DNA from: Candidatus Iainarchaeum sp.
GTDB lineage: Archaea; B1Sed10-29; WALL01; JAGHAM01
Assembly (NCBI GenBank): GCA_021161465.1
Contig: JAGHAM010000017.1
Location: forward strand, 1 to 20,947
Reading direction: 5' to 3'
Length of the DNA: 20,947 bases
The position numbers were made by a program, and so were the translations under genes. The stretch's first letter is position 1; each line of letters begins with the position of its first letter. This document shows positions 6,254-13,806 of the stretch, piece by piece. The notes under the pieces were generated by a model. The model was not told the origin of the DNA, did not search any database, and saw only the letters and a list, made by a program, of their open reading frames with translations.

Positions 6254-6715
6254 TTAATTAGTTTTCTCCTGTTGACCAAAGATTGCCTTTCTTTCCTTTT
6301 CTTTACTCTTCATAAGCCTCTTAACCCTACCAACGATATAGCTAACTCTCATTCTCTCTGGTCTCCTATCAGGATCAAAGTCCTGGTGGTGTATCATTTC
6401 ATCCCGAACTTCTTGGAGTAAGACTCTAGCAACATGTGAATGAAAGCCCTCTTTTTCTTCAAGTTCTTTTTGAGCTTCTTCTAAAAGATATCTAACATCA
6501 TTAAAAATAGGGTCCAAATGCCTATGATATTTGAAAATTTCAGGTAGTATAGGTTCTCTGAACCGCTCTAGGGTAAAGGGCACAAGTGTTTCGAGCTCTT
6601 TGCGTTCATATTTGATACGTCTTATCGCTTCATATTGTGCAGCTGTCTTATGCATTCCATGCTCCACCAAAGCTTTCGCGAATTCCCTTCTCTTTTCAAA
6701 TAATTTCTCTGGCAT
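6254..6715 (-). CDS. Charged helical protein of unknown function (153 aa)
   Basis: The product is hydrophilic and almost entirely helix-forming, with many Glu, Lys and Arg residues. It has no membrane segment and no catalytic motif that I recognise. Residues 76-92 (LLEEAQKELEEKEG region) could form a coiled coil, and the C-terminus is strongly basic (VKRLMKSKEKERK), as in some nucleic-acid or ribosome-associated proteins. A TATA-like CTATAAAATT at 6739-6748 lies 24-33 nt before the ATG and no Shine-Dalgarno is present, so the mRNA is probably leaderless. Its stop codon abuts the tRNA-Met promoter. Length, base use and promoter support a real gene; function is unknown. Confidence 0.7.
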   Translation of the reverse strand: MPEKLFEKRREFAKALVEHGMHKTAAQYEAIRRIKYERKELETLVPFTLERFREPILPEIFKYHRHLDPIFNDVRYLLEEAQKELEEKEGFHSHVARVLLQEVRDEMIHHQDFDPDRRPERMRVSYIVGRVKRLMKSKEKERKAIFGQQEKTN

Positions 6716-6757
6716 CCACTAACTTTTAGTAGAAGGGCTATAAAATTGCTATTGGTG

Positions 6758-7666
6758 CTATTTAGAAGCAGATATATCCTTGTAAGCCTGGGTCGCTGCT
6801 ATCGCACCTTCAGCACAGGCAACGACCACCTGCTTTAACTTGTTGTTTGTAACGTCACCAGCAGCAAAGAGACCTGGCACATTCGTTCTCTGCTCATCGT
6901 CTGTTATGATGTAATCGTGCTCATCAAGGGCTACACCTGATTCCTTAGCCAGAGTCGAATTGGGTTTCTCACCAACTTCAACGAACAACCCAGTGACTTC
7001 TAAGGTTCTTCCATTCGTCAGTTCTATAGCCTCAAGTGCATTCTCCCCAACCAGCTTTGATATTGTTGTATTTAAAACTGGCTCTATCTTTGAGTTCTTC
7101 TTCAATTGCTCAACCCATGTTGGCTCTGCCCTGAAAAACTTATCTCTTCTGTACACTATGTAAACCTTGTCTGCAAACTGGGAGAGCAATAATGCAGATG
7201 TCACAGCTGAGTCTCCGCCACCAACCACAGCTACCTTCTCCCCCCTAAAGAACGCAGCATCACATATGGCACAATAGCTTACCCCCTTGCCAGCAAGCTC
7301 GTCTTCCCTTTCAACCCCAAGCTTTCTCTTTTTCTGGCCAGTTGCCAGGATTACTTCCTTCGATTGTATATCCAAGGAAGGGCCTTTTACCAAAAACCCG
7401 CTCTCAGTTTTGCTGATAGTTTCAACATACCCATCAACTAGTTTAACACCCAATCCAGATGCATGAGCTTCCATCCTCTTCATGAGTTCTGTCCCGGTTA
7501 TTTCATCATAGGAGGGAAAATTGCCAACCTTGAAAGATTCGGTTATCATGCCTCCTCTTTGGGTAGTAATAACAACTGTGTTGAGTTTGTATCTGGCTGC
7601 GTATATAGCGGCAGTCAGGCCAGCAGGACCACCACCAACTATTGCTATATCGTAATTTTCAGCCAT
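6758..7666 (-). CDS. trxB: Thioredoxin reductase (NAD(P)H-dependent flavoprotein)
   Basis: The enzyme passes electrons from NAD(P)H through FAD to a redox disulfide and then to thioredoxin. From the ATG at 7666 it is 302 aa. FAD binding shows GGGPAG (11-16) and ATG (108-110), the redox-active pair is C132-A-I-C135-D, the nucleotide site has GGGDSA (149-154) and YRRDKFFR (172-179), and AAGDV lies near the C-terminus. The frame stays open further upstream, but those 46 codons overlap the thioredoxin gene and lack flavoprotein similarity. GGGGGGTGAG precedes the chosen ATG. The gene lies 16 nt after the thioredoxin stop, so enzyme and substrate are one operon. Confidence 0.95.
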   Translation of the reverse strand: MAENYDIAIVGGGPAGLTAAIYAARYKLNTVVITTQRGGMITESFKVGNFPSYDEITGTELMKRMEAHASGLGVKLVDGYVETISKTESGFLVKGPSLDIQSKEVILATGQKKRKLGVEREDELAGKGVSYCAICDAAFFRGEKVAVVGGGDSAVTSALLLSQFADKVYIVYRRDKFFRAEPTWVEQLKKNSKIEPVLNTTISKLVGENALEAIELTNGRTLEVTGLFVEVGEKPNSTLAKESGVALDEHDYIITDDEQRTNVPGLFAAGDVTNNKLKQVVVACAEGAIAATQAYKDISASK

Positions 7667-7682
7667 ACGCTCACCCCCCACA

Positions 7683-8105
7683 TCAACTCTTAATGTTTTT
7701 CTCAATCCATTGCCTAACCGCTGGCTCCGGTAACGCGCCCACAAACTCATCAGCGAGCAAGCCACCCTTGAACATCTTAACGGCAGGTATGCCACGGATA
7801 CCATAAATACGGCTAGTTAGCGGATTTTCATCAACATTTAACTTAGCTAGTATAAATTTTCCCTTATATTCCTCAACTAGACCCTCAAGTATAGGGCCCA
7901 AAGCTAGGCATGGCATGCACCAGGCTGCCCAAAAGTCAACCGCAACAGGCATCTTCTCAGATTGTTGTATAACCTTCTCATCGAAGTCAGCATCATTAAC
8001 TGCTATTATTGGCTCAAAATTATCATTCTCCATCTTAACACCACCTTGGATTTGCTTCCATCTCTCCATCAATTTTTTCTTTCTTATCTCCTCTAAATCG
8101 TCCAT
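7683..8105 (-). CDS. trxA: Thioredoxin with charged N-terminal extension
   Basis: The product is 140 aa from the ATG at 8105, which has AAGGTG a few bases upstream; a GTG at 8123 would add six residues. The thioredoxin fold covers about residues 30-140: the active site is AAWCMPC with C63 and C66, and the cis-proline segment is GIRGIPAVKMF. The first 25 or so residues, MDDLEEIRKKKLMERW onward, form a charged amphipathic helix that ordinary thioredoxins of about 105 aa lack. No signal peptide is present, so the protein is cytosolic. It precedes and is reduced by the trxB product next door. Substrates are unknown. Confidence 0.92.
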   Translation of the reverse strand: MDDLEEIRKKKLMERWKQIQGGVKMENDNFEPIIAVNDADFDEKVIQQSEKMPVAVDFWAAWCMPCLALGPILEGLVEEYKGKFILAKLNVDENPLTSRIYGIRGIPAVKMFKGGLLADEFVGALPEPAVRQWIEKNIKS

Positions 8106-8202
8106 AGGCAACACCTTCTGCACGACACAGGAGTGATTATTTTAACCACTACTACTTAAATAGGTGATGGAGTAGTGAATAATTACTATTAGAAAATCAC
8201 TA

Positions 8203-9075
8203 TTATATAACTTGCCCTGAGTATAGTTTTTTCCGCATTGCTTCAAGCATTTCCAGCTTTTTCCCAGAAAAATCCGCAGCCGTTTGAAGTTTAATACCCT
8301 CCCTCTCAGCAACCTTAAACGCACCATTGAGCCGTTCTTTCCATTTCAAGTCCCTAAGGAAATGGTGGTCTACAACCAAAGAATCCAGTGGACACTCTTT
8401 TATTACTTTTTCTATGTTCTTCACAGACAGCTCCAGACTAGCATGGCTATACCTAAAGCCAAGCATATACGACAACGGCCCATCTAAGAACAGGACATTT
8501 GGTTTGTTTTGCAGTATGAAGTTAACCTGGTCCTCAATAGCTGGCCCCTCTACATCCGATGTATGAATGAACCGATAGCCAGAGGCTTCATCTACAATCA
8601 ACACTTCAGTAACATACCCAAGCCGCGAGTTGGTGCCGTGAAAAACAGGCTGAGAAAACTTAACCAGTGTATTCCCAAACCGAAACTCCTTTCCATCAGA
8701 ATATTCCAGCCTTGAAGGCAAGCCTTTAATTTCTTTAAGAAAATAAGCAGCTCTTCCCATCTGGCTATGATTTATCTTCTCCGTTGGGTGTTTTACCAGT
8801 GCTACCTTATTCCCATAAAGTCCAGGCTCGTCTGGGTTGTAGTGGTCATAATGATAATGTGTTATTATTAGCACGTCTGCCTTCCTTGCATGCTCCTTTA
8901 TGGAATTCCAGTGCTCTTTAAGGCGAGATAACTCGATAGGATGTGGAGATAGGCCATATCTGCTCGGGCCGAGAGCAACACCTGGGTCTATCAAAATTTT
9001 AACATCATCAGTCTCAACAAACGTGCTCATCGAGCGCGTCCCAAGGCTGTCAAACGCCAGTGGGATTATTTTCAT
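8203..9075 (-). CDS. UPF0282-family metallo-beta-lactamase-fold protein
   Basis: This 290-aa hydrolase-fold protein has the metal motif THYHYDH (72-78), with further histidines and aspartates downstream (VFHGT, TSDVEG, VDHHFLRD). The N-terminus MKIIPLAFDSLGTRSMSTFV and the segment LIDPGVALGP are typical of UPF0282, an archaeal family of undetermined function. The frame opens upstream to 9168, but the ATG at 9075, after AGGTGG, gives the family N-terminus. It overlaps the end of the radical SAM gene by 26 nt. The family's substrate is not known, so no reaction is assigned. Confidence 0.9.
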   Translation of the reverse strand: MKIIPLAFDSLGTRSMSTFVETDDVKILIDPGVALGPSRYGLSPHPIELSRLKEHWNSIKEHARKADVLIITHYHYDHYNPDEPGLYGNKVALVKHPTEKINHSQMGRAAYFLKEIKGLPSRLEYSDGKEFRFGNTLVKFSQPVFHGTNSRLGYVTEVLIVDEASGYRFIHTSDVEGPAIEDQVNFILQNKPNVLFLDGPLSYMLGFRYSHASLELSVKNIEKVIKECPLDSLVVDHHFLRDLKWKERLNGAFKVAEREGIKLQTAADFSGKKLEMLEAMRKKLYSGQVI

Positions 9076-10000
9076 TAGAACCACCTCTCCTGAACCGACT
9101 TGGTAAAAGGTACACTTTACCACGGTAATTGACTCTAACCAGCTCCGAGCTAGACACCAGCTTATCAACTATTTTCTCAGCGAACTTCTCCTCAATTTTC
9201 CTTGCCTGCTCCTCCCGCAGTGGGTGGCGGGAGGTCAGCTCAAGGATAGCTGTCCGCGCGTCTTTGAACTCATCAACAACAAAATTGCCTGATTCATAGC
9301 CTGCTATGTCTATGGTCTTCCCAAGTAGGCCATGCGCAGCCATAATCCTTTCTGGCTCTGGTGGCTTAGCCCATGGCTCTGCTGGGGGTCTTATCGGAAC
9401 ATTTATGTAGATTCTATCAGGCCTCACCATATCCAGAGCCTTCTTTATGCCAGCTAACGCCTCATCAGAATCATTTAGCCCGGCAACTAGCATAACTTCC
9501 ATCCATATCTTGCCATGATACTCCTTCCTGAAGTCTATCTGACCCTGAAGCATCTTATCGAAGGCTATGTCTGGGTGGGGCCTGTTAATCTTCCTGAACA
9601 GCTCCTCGCTCCCGGCATCTAAAGTCGGCAGGACAACATCAGCCTCCATCAGGTCATGCCTGACATCTTCCATATAGAAAAGCGAGCCATTGGTTATAAC
9701 AGCCACTGGGATATCCCAGTTTTCCTTGCATTCGTGAATCAACCAGCCCAAATCCTTGCAAAGCGTTGGTTCCCCATCACCCACAAAAGTTATGTAGTCA
9801 GGACGCGACTCACCAACAACTGTTTTGATGTCCTTAAATATGTCCTCTCTTGGGTAGAAGCTTTCCCTCCTAGCCTGGAGATGGTTGGTCCTACCAAGCT
9901 GGCAATAGACACAGGAGTAAGAACAGGTCTTTGGTGGAATTGGACTAACACCAAGAGACTTTCCTAATCTTCTTGAGGGCACGGGACCATAAGCATACAT
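9050..10000 (-). CDS. Radical SAM protein (COG0731-like)
   Basis: The 316-aa protein has a CX3CX2C cluster (C26, C30, C33 in KTCSYSCVYCQLG) that binds a 4Fe-4S cluster and S-adenosylmethionine. GDGEPTL near residue 74 is the usual SAM-binding GGE-type segment. The N-terminus MYAYGPVPSRRLGKSLGV is typical of a COG0731 subgroup distinct from TYW1, which has a different cysteine context. The C-terminal 80 residues resemble a winged helix. The gene sits between two MBL-fold genes, 3 nt after the first and overlapping the second by 26 nt, so the three probably act together. Substrate unknown. Confidence 0.9.
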   Translation of the reverse strand: MYAYGPVPSRRLGKSLGVSPIPPKTCSYSCVYCQLGRTNHLQARRESFYPREDIFKDIKTVVGESRPDYITFVGDGEPTLCKDLGWLIHECKENWDIPVAVITNGSLFYMEDVRHDLMEADVVLPTLDAGSEELFRKINRPHPDIAFDKMLQGQIDFRKEYHGKIWMEVMLVAGLNDSDEALAGIKKALDMVRPDRIYINVPIRPPAEPWAKPPEPERIMAAHGLLGKTIDIAGYESGNFVVDEFKDARTAILELTSRHPLREEQARKIEEKFAEKIVDKLVSSSELVRVNYRGKVYLLPSRFRRGGSNENNPTGV

Positions 10001-10003
10001 TCC

Positions 10004-10639
10004 TCACAACTCCAGGATTCTCCCTGCACCACCCTCAACATACCTCTTAGGGTATGCCTCTTTTATCTCATCCTTGTATCGAGTGCAGTGTATTGGGCAG
10101 ATAACTTTTAGACCGTTAAGTACATCAAAATCGTGGAAATCGTGGAAACCCCCTACTAGGGCATAAGGCTTACCAAAGGCTGAAGCAGCCTCAAGAATCT
10201 TATCCACACCAGGATGAGAACAGCCCACTAAAACTACAAGCCCTTTCTTGGTTTTCAAAACAAGAGATTGCTCTATACCAGCAAGTTCGCCTGTGGAAAA
10301 CACATTAGTATGAAGCTTAGTGGATTTTTTAATTTTCACCAACTTGGCAGTTATTGACTCACTGAATGAGTCAGGGGCATACACGATGACATCGCTATTC
10401 CTATCCAGAAAACCATCGAGACCACCAACATGGTCCCAATGTGGATGAGATATGAAGACCTCATCTATCGCTGTTGGGTCTATGTTCATTTTTTTCATGT
10501 TGTTTAGCAGGATATCGCTATTTGCCCCTGTGTCGAAGAGTATCTTCGGCGCGCCCTCCAACTCAACAAGTGAAGAAAACCCCCAATCTGGCTTTAATCC
10601 AGCTAGGGCAGTGTTATCATATACTATTGATATCCTCAT
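10004..10639 (-). CDS. MBL-fold metallohydrolase, COG1237-like
   Basis: This 211-aa metallo-beta-lactamase-fold protein has the motif SHPHWDHVGG (64-73) and a second histidine motif GCSHPGVD, followed by GGFHDFHD and PIHCT. This pattern is that of COG1237, which includes enzymes proposed to act in the dihydropterin-methanopterin pathway as well as many uncharacterised members. The absence of other pterin genes here leaves the substrate open. A TATA-like stretch at 10661-10673 lies 22-34 nt before the ATG and there is no Shine-Dalgarno, so the transcript is probably leaderless. It is the first gene of the operon that continues with the radical SAM and UPF0282 genes. Confidence 0.88.
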   Translation of the reverse strand: MRISIVYDNTALAGLKPDWGFSSLVELEGAPKILFDTGANSDILLNNMKKMNIDPTAIDEVFISHPHWDHVGGLDGFLDRNSDVIVYAPDSFSESITAKLVKIKKSTKLHTNVFSTGELAGIEQSLVLKTKKGLVVLVGCSHPGVDKILEAASAFGKPYALVGGFHDFHDFDVLNGLKVICPIHCTRYKDEIKEAYPKRYVEGGAGRILEL

Positions 10640-10660
10640 GCCATATGCTTTAGCAAGACA

Positions 10661-10673
10661 ACAATAAAAAATT
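10661..10673 (-). promoter_or_regulatory. TATA-like box for the MBL / radical SAM operon
   Basis: On the minus strand an AT-only core (TTTTTTATTG) lies 22-34 nt before the ATG at 10639, in a divergent intergenic region of 116 nt shared with the squalene-synthase-like gene. Confidence 0.45.
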
Positions 10674-10722
10674 GCCGCTCATGCCGGTAACCGCGCCTTA
10701 AAGTTAGACCGCATACAGTTAG

Positions 10723-10732
10723 TTATATATAT
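10723..10732 (+). promoter_or_regulatory. TATA-like box for squalene-synthase-like gene
   Basis: TTATATATAT lies 24-33 nt before the ATG at 10756, and no Shine-Dalgarno sequence is present. Leaderless or nearly leaderless transcription is expected. Confidence 0.55.
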
Positions 10733-10755
10733 GCTATTCAAGTAAATGTGTATAT

Positions 10756-11745
10756 ATGTTAGTAAAAGAAGCAGCGAAGTACTGCAGGATAGCATTGAAG
10801 AATGTTTCCAGGTCATTCGCGCTAACTATTCCTATGGTTGAGAAGAACATCTTAACCCCAATGGTAGTTGGCTATCTAGAGGCTAGGATAATCGATAGCT
10901 TTGAGGATGAAAATGGACAGGAGCAGATAAGCCAGTATGAGAGAATAAAAAACATAGATAAGGTAATCGATATAATCTCAAACCCAGACAGCCAAGACTT
11001 GATGGATAGGATTGATGAATTGAAAGATGTGGCCAGGAGGATAAGCACAAATCCTTACTACCTGGACCTCATATTAAATATGGATAAGGTTATTGCGCTC
11101 CACAACACCCTTGACAACAGGGTAAAAGCAATAATCACCAGATGGTTCTCTGAGATGGCTTATGGAATGAAGAAATACGTAAACGTTGAAATAAAGACAT
11201 TCAACCAGCTAAACGAGTATTGTTACTACGTTGGTGGAACCATTGGTGGATTCCTGACAGACCTCATACTTGATGGAACTATGGCAGCAACAGAGCAGCA
11301 GGAAGCTATTTTAAACAGGAATAAGTTTGACTTTGGAAGATTCCTCCAGAAGGTCAACATAATACGTGATTTCAGGGCAGATATGATGAGAACTGGTAAA
11401 TCTTTCTGGCCAAGGGACGTTTTTGAGGAAGTAGGGATAAGTCCTGAGATGGCTTTAGACACTAGCCATAAGAATGAGGCAATGGAAGCCCTTAATAAGA
11501 TGATAAAGGAAACGGACCGACACGTGCAACCAAGCTTAGATTACATAGCTGCTGTTCCCTCTGACTATGAAGGTTATAGGAAAGCATTTGCTATAAACCT
11601 CCAGATGGGGATTGAAACCCTAAATAAGCTAAGAAACAACCCTAACGTTTTCTATAGTGACAAACCAGTTAAGATAAGCAAGATAACAAAATATCAGATA
11701 CTCATGAGTCCTGTCAAGCGCTTGGAAAAAATTTCAATACAGTAG
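10756..11745 (+). CDS. Squalene-synthase-like enzyme (squalene/phytoene synthase family)
   Basis: This family condenses two prenyl diphosphates head to head. The 329-aa sequence follows squalene synthase more closely than phytoene synthase: VSRSFALTIPM (17-27), the first aspartate motif DSFED (47-51), YCYYVGGTIGG (155-165), and LQKVNIIRDF followed by SFWPRDVF (197-223). The second aspartate motif reads DFRAD (205-209) where squalene synthases usually have DYxED. No C-terminal membrane anchor is present, unlike in eukaryotic enzymes. The likely product is squalene or a dehydrosqualene-type C30 hydrocarbon, but the substrate chain length cannot be read from sequence. No isoprenoid genes are adjacent. 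The ATG is fixed by the TATA-like box just upstream. Confidence 0.9.
   Translation: MLVKEAAKYCRIALKNVSRSFALTIPMVEKNILTPMVVGYLEARIIDSFEDENGQEQISQYERIKNIDKVIDIISNPDSQDLMDRIDELKDVARRISTNPYYLDLILNMDKVIALHNTLDNRVKAIITRWFSEMAYGMKKYVNVEIKTFNQLNEYCYYVGGTIGGFLTDLILDGTMAATEQQEAILNRNKFDFGRFLQKVNIIRDFRADMMRTGKSFWPRDVFEEVGISPEMALDTSHKNEAMEALNKMIKETDRHVQPSLDYIAAVPSDYEGYRKAFAINLQMGIETLNKLRNNPNVFYSDKPVKISKITKYQILMSPVKRLEKISIQ
11728..11744. repeat. 17-nt direct repeat, copy 1 (end of squalene-synthase-like gene)
   Basis: AAAATTTCAATACAGTA covers the last codons and stop of the gene and recurs exactly at 11796-11812, a period of 68 nt. Only two copies exist. Confidence 0.8.
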
Positions 11746-11795
11746 GTGTTCCATACAAAAGCTCTTAGCCACCTATTCGCAACCATTCATGTGAG

Positions 11796-11812
11796 AAAAT
11801 TTCAATACAGTA
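11796..11812. repeat. 17-nt direct repeat, copy 2 (convergent intergenic gap)
   Basis: This copy is identical to 11728-11744 and ends 7 nt before the glycosyltransferase stop codon on the other strand. It could be the scar of a local duplication or of an excised insertion. Confidence 0.8.
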
Positions 11813-11818
11813 AGCGTT

Positions 11819-12517
11819 TTATCTCACTGGCTTATATGACTTAACACTCTTACCTGTTCTGTGGAATCTAAAGGCATTCTGTAGGTGGAACTTAATGAAC
11901 CTCAGGTACCCCCACTCTTTTACCCTCCTCATAGACACACAGACAATTGTGTTGGGGTTAAAAGAAACATTTCCCTCTCTTTTCAGCCGCTTGACTAAGT
12001 CCAAGTCCTCTCCAGTCACAAGGTCCGTATTAAATCCACCTATCTTATTGAATTCCTTGTGTTTGAAAGCAAAATTAGAGCCAACTGGAACATCATCTCC
12101 AAGAACCCTCATTGAACCCATATAAGCAAGCATTGCTGCACCGAAGACCTTCCTCTCCAGCCAAGAGCCTTCATATGGCTCAACCAATCCATAAACCCCT
12201 ACGTTTCCCCTATCGATGGACTCAACCAGCTTAGCAAGCCAGTCAGCCCTAGCAACTGCATCAGCATCTGTTGACACAATTATTCTACCCTTAGCCAATT
12301 CACAGGCTTTCTGGCGACCTGCTGATATGGTTGGTTTCTTCTCAACCACGAACTTTGCACTGTATTCCAAAGCTACCTTTTCCGTCCTATCATGGCTTCC
12401 ACCATCTCCTATAATTACTTCATAGGAGCCATTGAACTCCTGACGGCTAATCGCATCTAAGCATCTCGGTAAATACTTCTCCTCGTTCAAAGTTGGAATC
12501 ACTATGGAAACATCCAT
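11819..12517 (-). CDS. Family 2 (GT-A) glycosyltransferase
   Basis: This 232-aa enzyme transfers a sugar from a nucleotide-sugar donor. The GT-A fold is shown by the N-terminus VSIVIPTLNEE, the EVIIGDGGSHD segment (33-43), the metal-binding DAD (84-86), GGF near residue 158, and GEDLDL, whose acidic residues are the likely catalytic base. Residues C-terminal to this are basic (RRVKEWGY, KFHLQNAFRFHR), consistent with membrane-surface association; there is no clear transmembrane helix. The acceptor is unknown. It converges on the squalene-synthase-like gene with a 73-nt gap, so the two are not cotranscribed. A role in a glycolipid or glycan cannot be specified. Confidence 0.9.
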   Translation of the reverse strand: MDVSIVIPTLNEEKYLPRCLDAISRQEFNGSYEVIIGDGGSHDRTEKVALEYSAKFVVEKKPTISAGRQKACELAKGRIIVSTDADAVARADWLAKLVESIDRGNVGVYGLVEPYEGSWLERKVFGAAMLAYMGSMRVLGDDVPVGSNFAFKHKEFNKIGGFNTDLVTGEDLDLVKRLKREGNVSFNPNTIVCVSMRRVKEWGYLRFIKFHLQNAFRFHRTGKSVKSYKPVR

Positions 12518-12538
12518 GAAATGTTTAAAACCACAGAG

Positions 12539-12550
12539 TTATATAAAAGG
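12539..12550 (+). promoter_or_regulatory. TATA-like box for hypCDE
   Basis: TTATATAAAAGG lies 28-39 nt before the hypC ATG at 12578. It is the only strong box before hypC, and hypC, hypD and hypE overlap or touch, so it probably drives all three. Confidence 0.6.
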
Positions 12551-12577
12551 TAAAGCAACACCCAAAAAGTGATAGAT

Positions 12578-12769
12578 ATGTGCCTCGCTGTCCCTGCTGA
12601 AATTCTAGAGATAAAGGGCGAATATGCTATTGCAGACTTTGGAGGAGCTCAGATGACGATAAAGATACTTCTCACACCAGATGTGAAAAAGGGGGATTGT
12701 GTTCTGGTCCACGCGGGGTTTTCGATAGAGAAGATATCCAAGGAGATGAGAGAGCGTGAACTATTTTAA
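12578..12769 (+). CDS. hypC: HypC, hydrogenase maturation chaperone
   Basis: HypC carries the Fe(CN)2CO unit with HypD during NiFe-hydrogenase assembly and later binds the hydrogenase large-subunit precursor. The start is the ATG at 12578, which gives MCLAVPAEI: the essential cysteine must be residue 2. A GTG at 12569 would bury it and was rejected. The 63-aa length is slightly short of the common 75-90 aa but complete, with the conserved GDxVLVHAGF motif at about residues 42-51. The end overlaps hypD by 14 nt. Confidence 0.95.
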   Translation: MCLAVPAEILEIKGEYAIADFGGAQMTIKILLTPDVKKGDCVLVHAGFSIEKISKEMRERELF

Positions 12770-13805
12770 CCGAGAGGACTCTCGGATGTTGCTGAGGAAA
12801 ATCAAAGAGCTAAACCCAAAGAGAGACATAAACATAATGGAGGTATGTGGCACGCACACGCAAACCATAGCGAAATACGCGCTGAATAAAGTCCTACCAG
12901 GTAATATACACCTCATCTCAGGCCCAGGCTGCCCTGTCTGTGTAACACCGTCCTCAGAGATAGACTCTGCAATTGAGGTATCCAAAAAAACCACCATAAC
13001 TACGTTCGGTGATATGTATAGGGTTCCAGGAACGCGCACCTCTCTCTCAGAAGGTGGTGGAGATGCAAAAGTGGTCTACAGTATAGCCGACGCAACAAAA
13101 CTTGCCAGAGAGAATCCTGATAAGCAGATAGTCCACTTCGCCATAGGCTTTGAAACCACGACCCCATCAACTGCTGTGGAGGTCCTTGGTGGCGTAGATA
13201 ACTTCTCAATCATCTGCTCACACAAGCTGATTCCCCCAGCCATGGACTTCTTGCTCTCCAGTGGAGAATGCAAAATTGATGCTTTCCTTTGCCCAGGCCA
13301 TGTATCCACAATAATTGGAAGCAAACCATATGAGCCAATCGCCGAGAAATATGAAAAGCCATGTGTGATAGCTGGCTTTGAGCCAGAGGATGTGCTTCTA
13401 AGCGTATATATGATGTTAAAGCAAATGAAGAAGAACGAGCCAAAAGTCGAGATAGAGTATAAGAGAGTAGTAAAGCCCGAAGGCAATGAAACTGCACTGA
13501 AGGCAATAAAGAAGGCCTTCAACGTATGTGACAGCAACTGGAGAGGTATTGGAAAGATAAAAAACTCTGGCTTAGAACTTAGGGGCAAATTCAAAAAATT
13601 CGATGCAAAGAAAAAATTTGATATTTCTGTGGATGGCTCCATAGACATAAAGCCAGGCTGCAGATGTGGAGAGATAATGAGAGGGCTTGCAAGGCCAAGT
13701 GAGTGCCCGTTGTTTAAAAAAGCATGCACGCCAGACTCGCCTGTTGGACCGTGCATGGTGTCAGTAGAGGGTGCCTGTAACGTAGCGTTCAGGTTCGGTG
13801 GCTGA
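12756..13805 (+). CDS. hypD: HypD, iron-sulfur scaffold for Fe(CN)2CO assembly
   Basis: HypD, with HypC, builds the cyanide- and carbonyl-ligated iron of NiFe hydrogenase. The 349-aa protein has MEVCGTHTQ (C31), GPGCPVC (C59, C62), and the C-terminal 4Fe-4S region with PGCRCGEIMRG, SECPLF, KKACTP and VGPCMVS. A GTG start at 12756 is preceded by AAGGAG; an ATG at 12786 would remove the N-terminal segment normally present in HypD. It overlaps hypC by 14 nt and ends within the hypE start region. All required cysteines are present. Confidence 0.95.
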   Translation: MNYFNREDSRMLLRKIKELNPKRDINIMEVCGTHTQTIAKYALNKVLPGNIHLISGPGCPVCVTPSSEIDSAIEVSKKTTITTFGDMYRVPGTRTSLSEGGGDAKVVYSIADATKLARENPDKQIVHFAIGFETTTPSTAVEVLGGVDNFSIICSHKLIPPAMDFLLSSGECKIDAFLCPGHVSTIIGSKPYEPIAEKYEKPCVIAGFEPEDVLLSVYMMLKQMKKNEPKVEIEYKRVVKPEGNETALKAIKKAFNVCDSNWRGIGKIKNSGLELRGKFKKFDAKKKFDISVDGSIDIKPGCRCGEIMRGLARPSECPLFKKACTPDSPVGPCMVSVEGACNVAFRFGG

Positions 13806-13806
13806 A

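Noticed and set aside
7667-7804. 46-residue N-terminal extension of thioredoxin reductase
   Set aside because: It overlaps the end of the thioredoxin gene and precedes the FAD-binding N-terminus, which begins correctly at the ATG at 7666.
11728-11812. CRISPR-like repeat pair ending in TTTCAATACAG
   Set aside because: There are only two copies, one inside a coding sequence, and no cas genes or further repeats.
13076-13756. 226-aa antisense ORF opposite hypD
   Set aside because: It is a shadow of hypD, whose cysteine motifs are all present; there are no start signals or motifs on the antisense strand.
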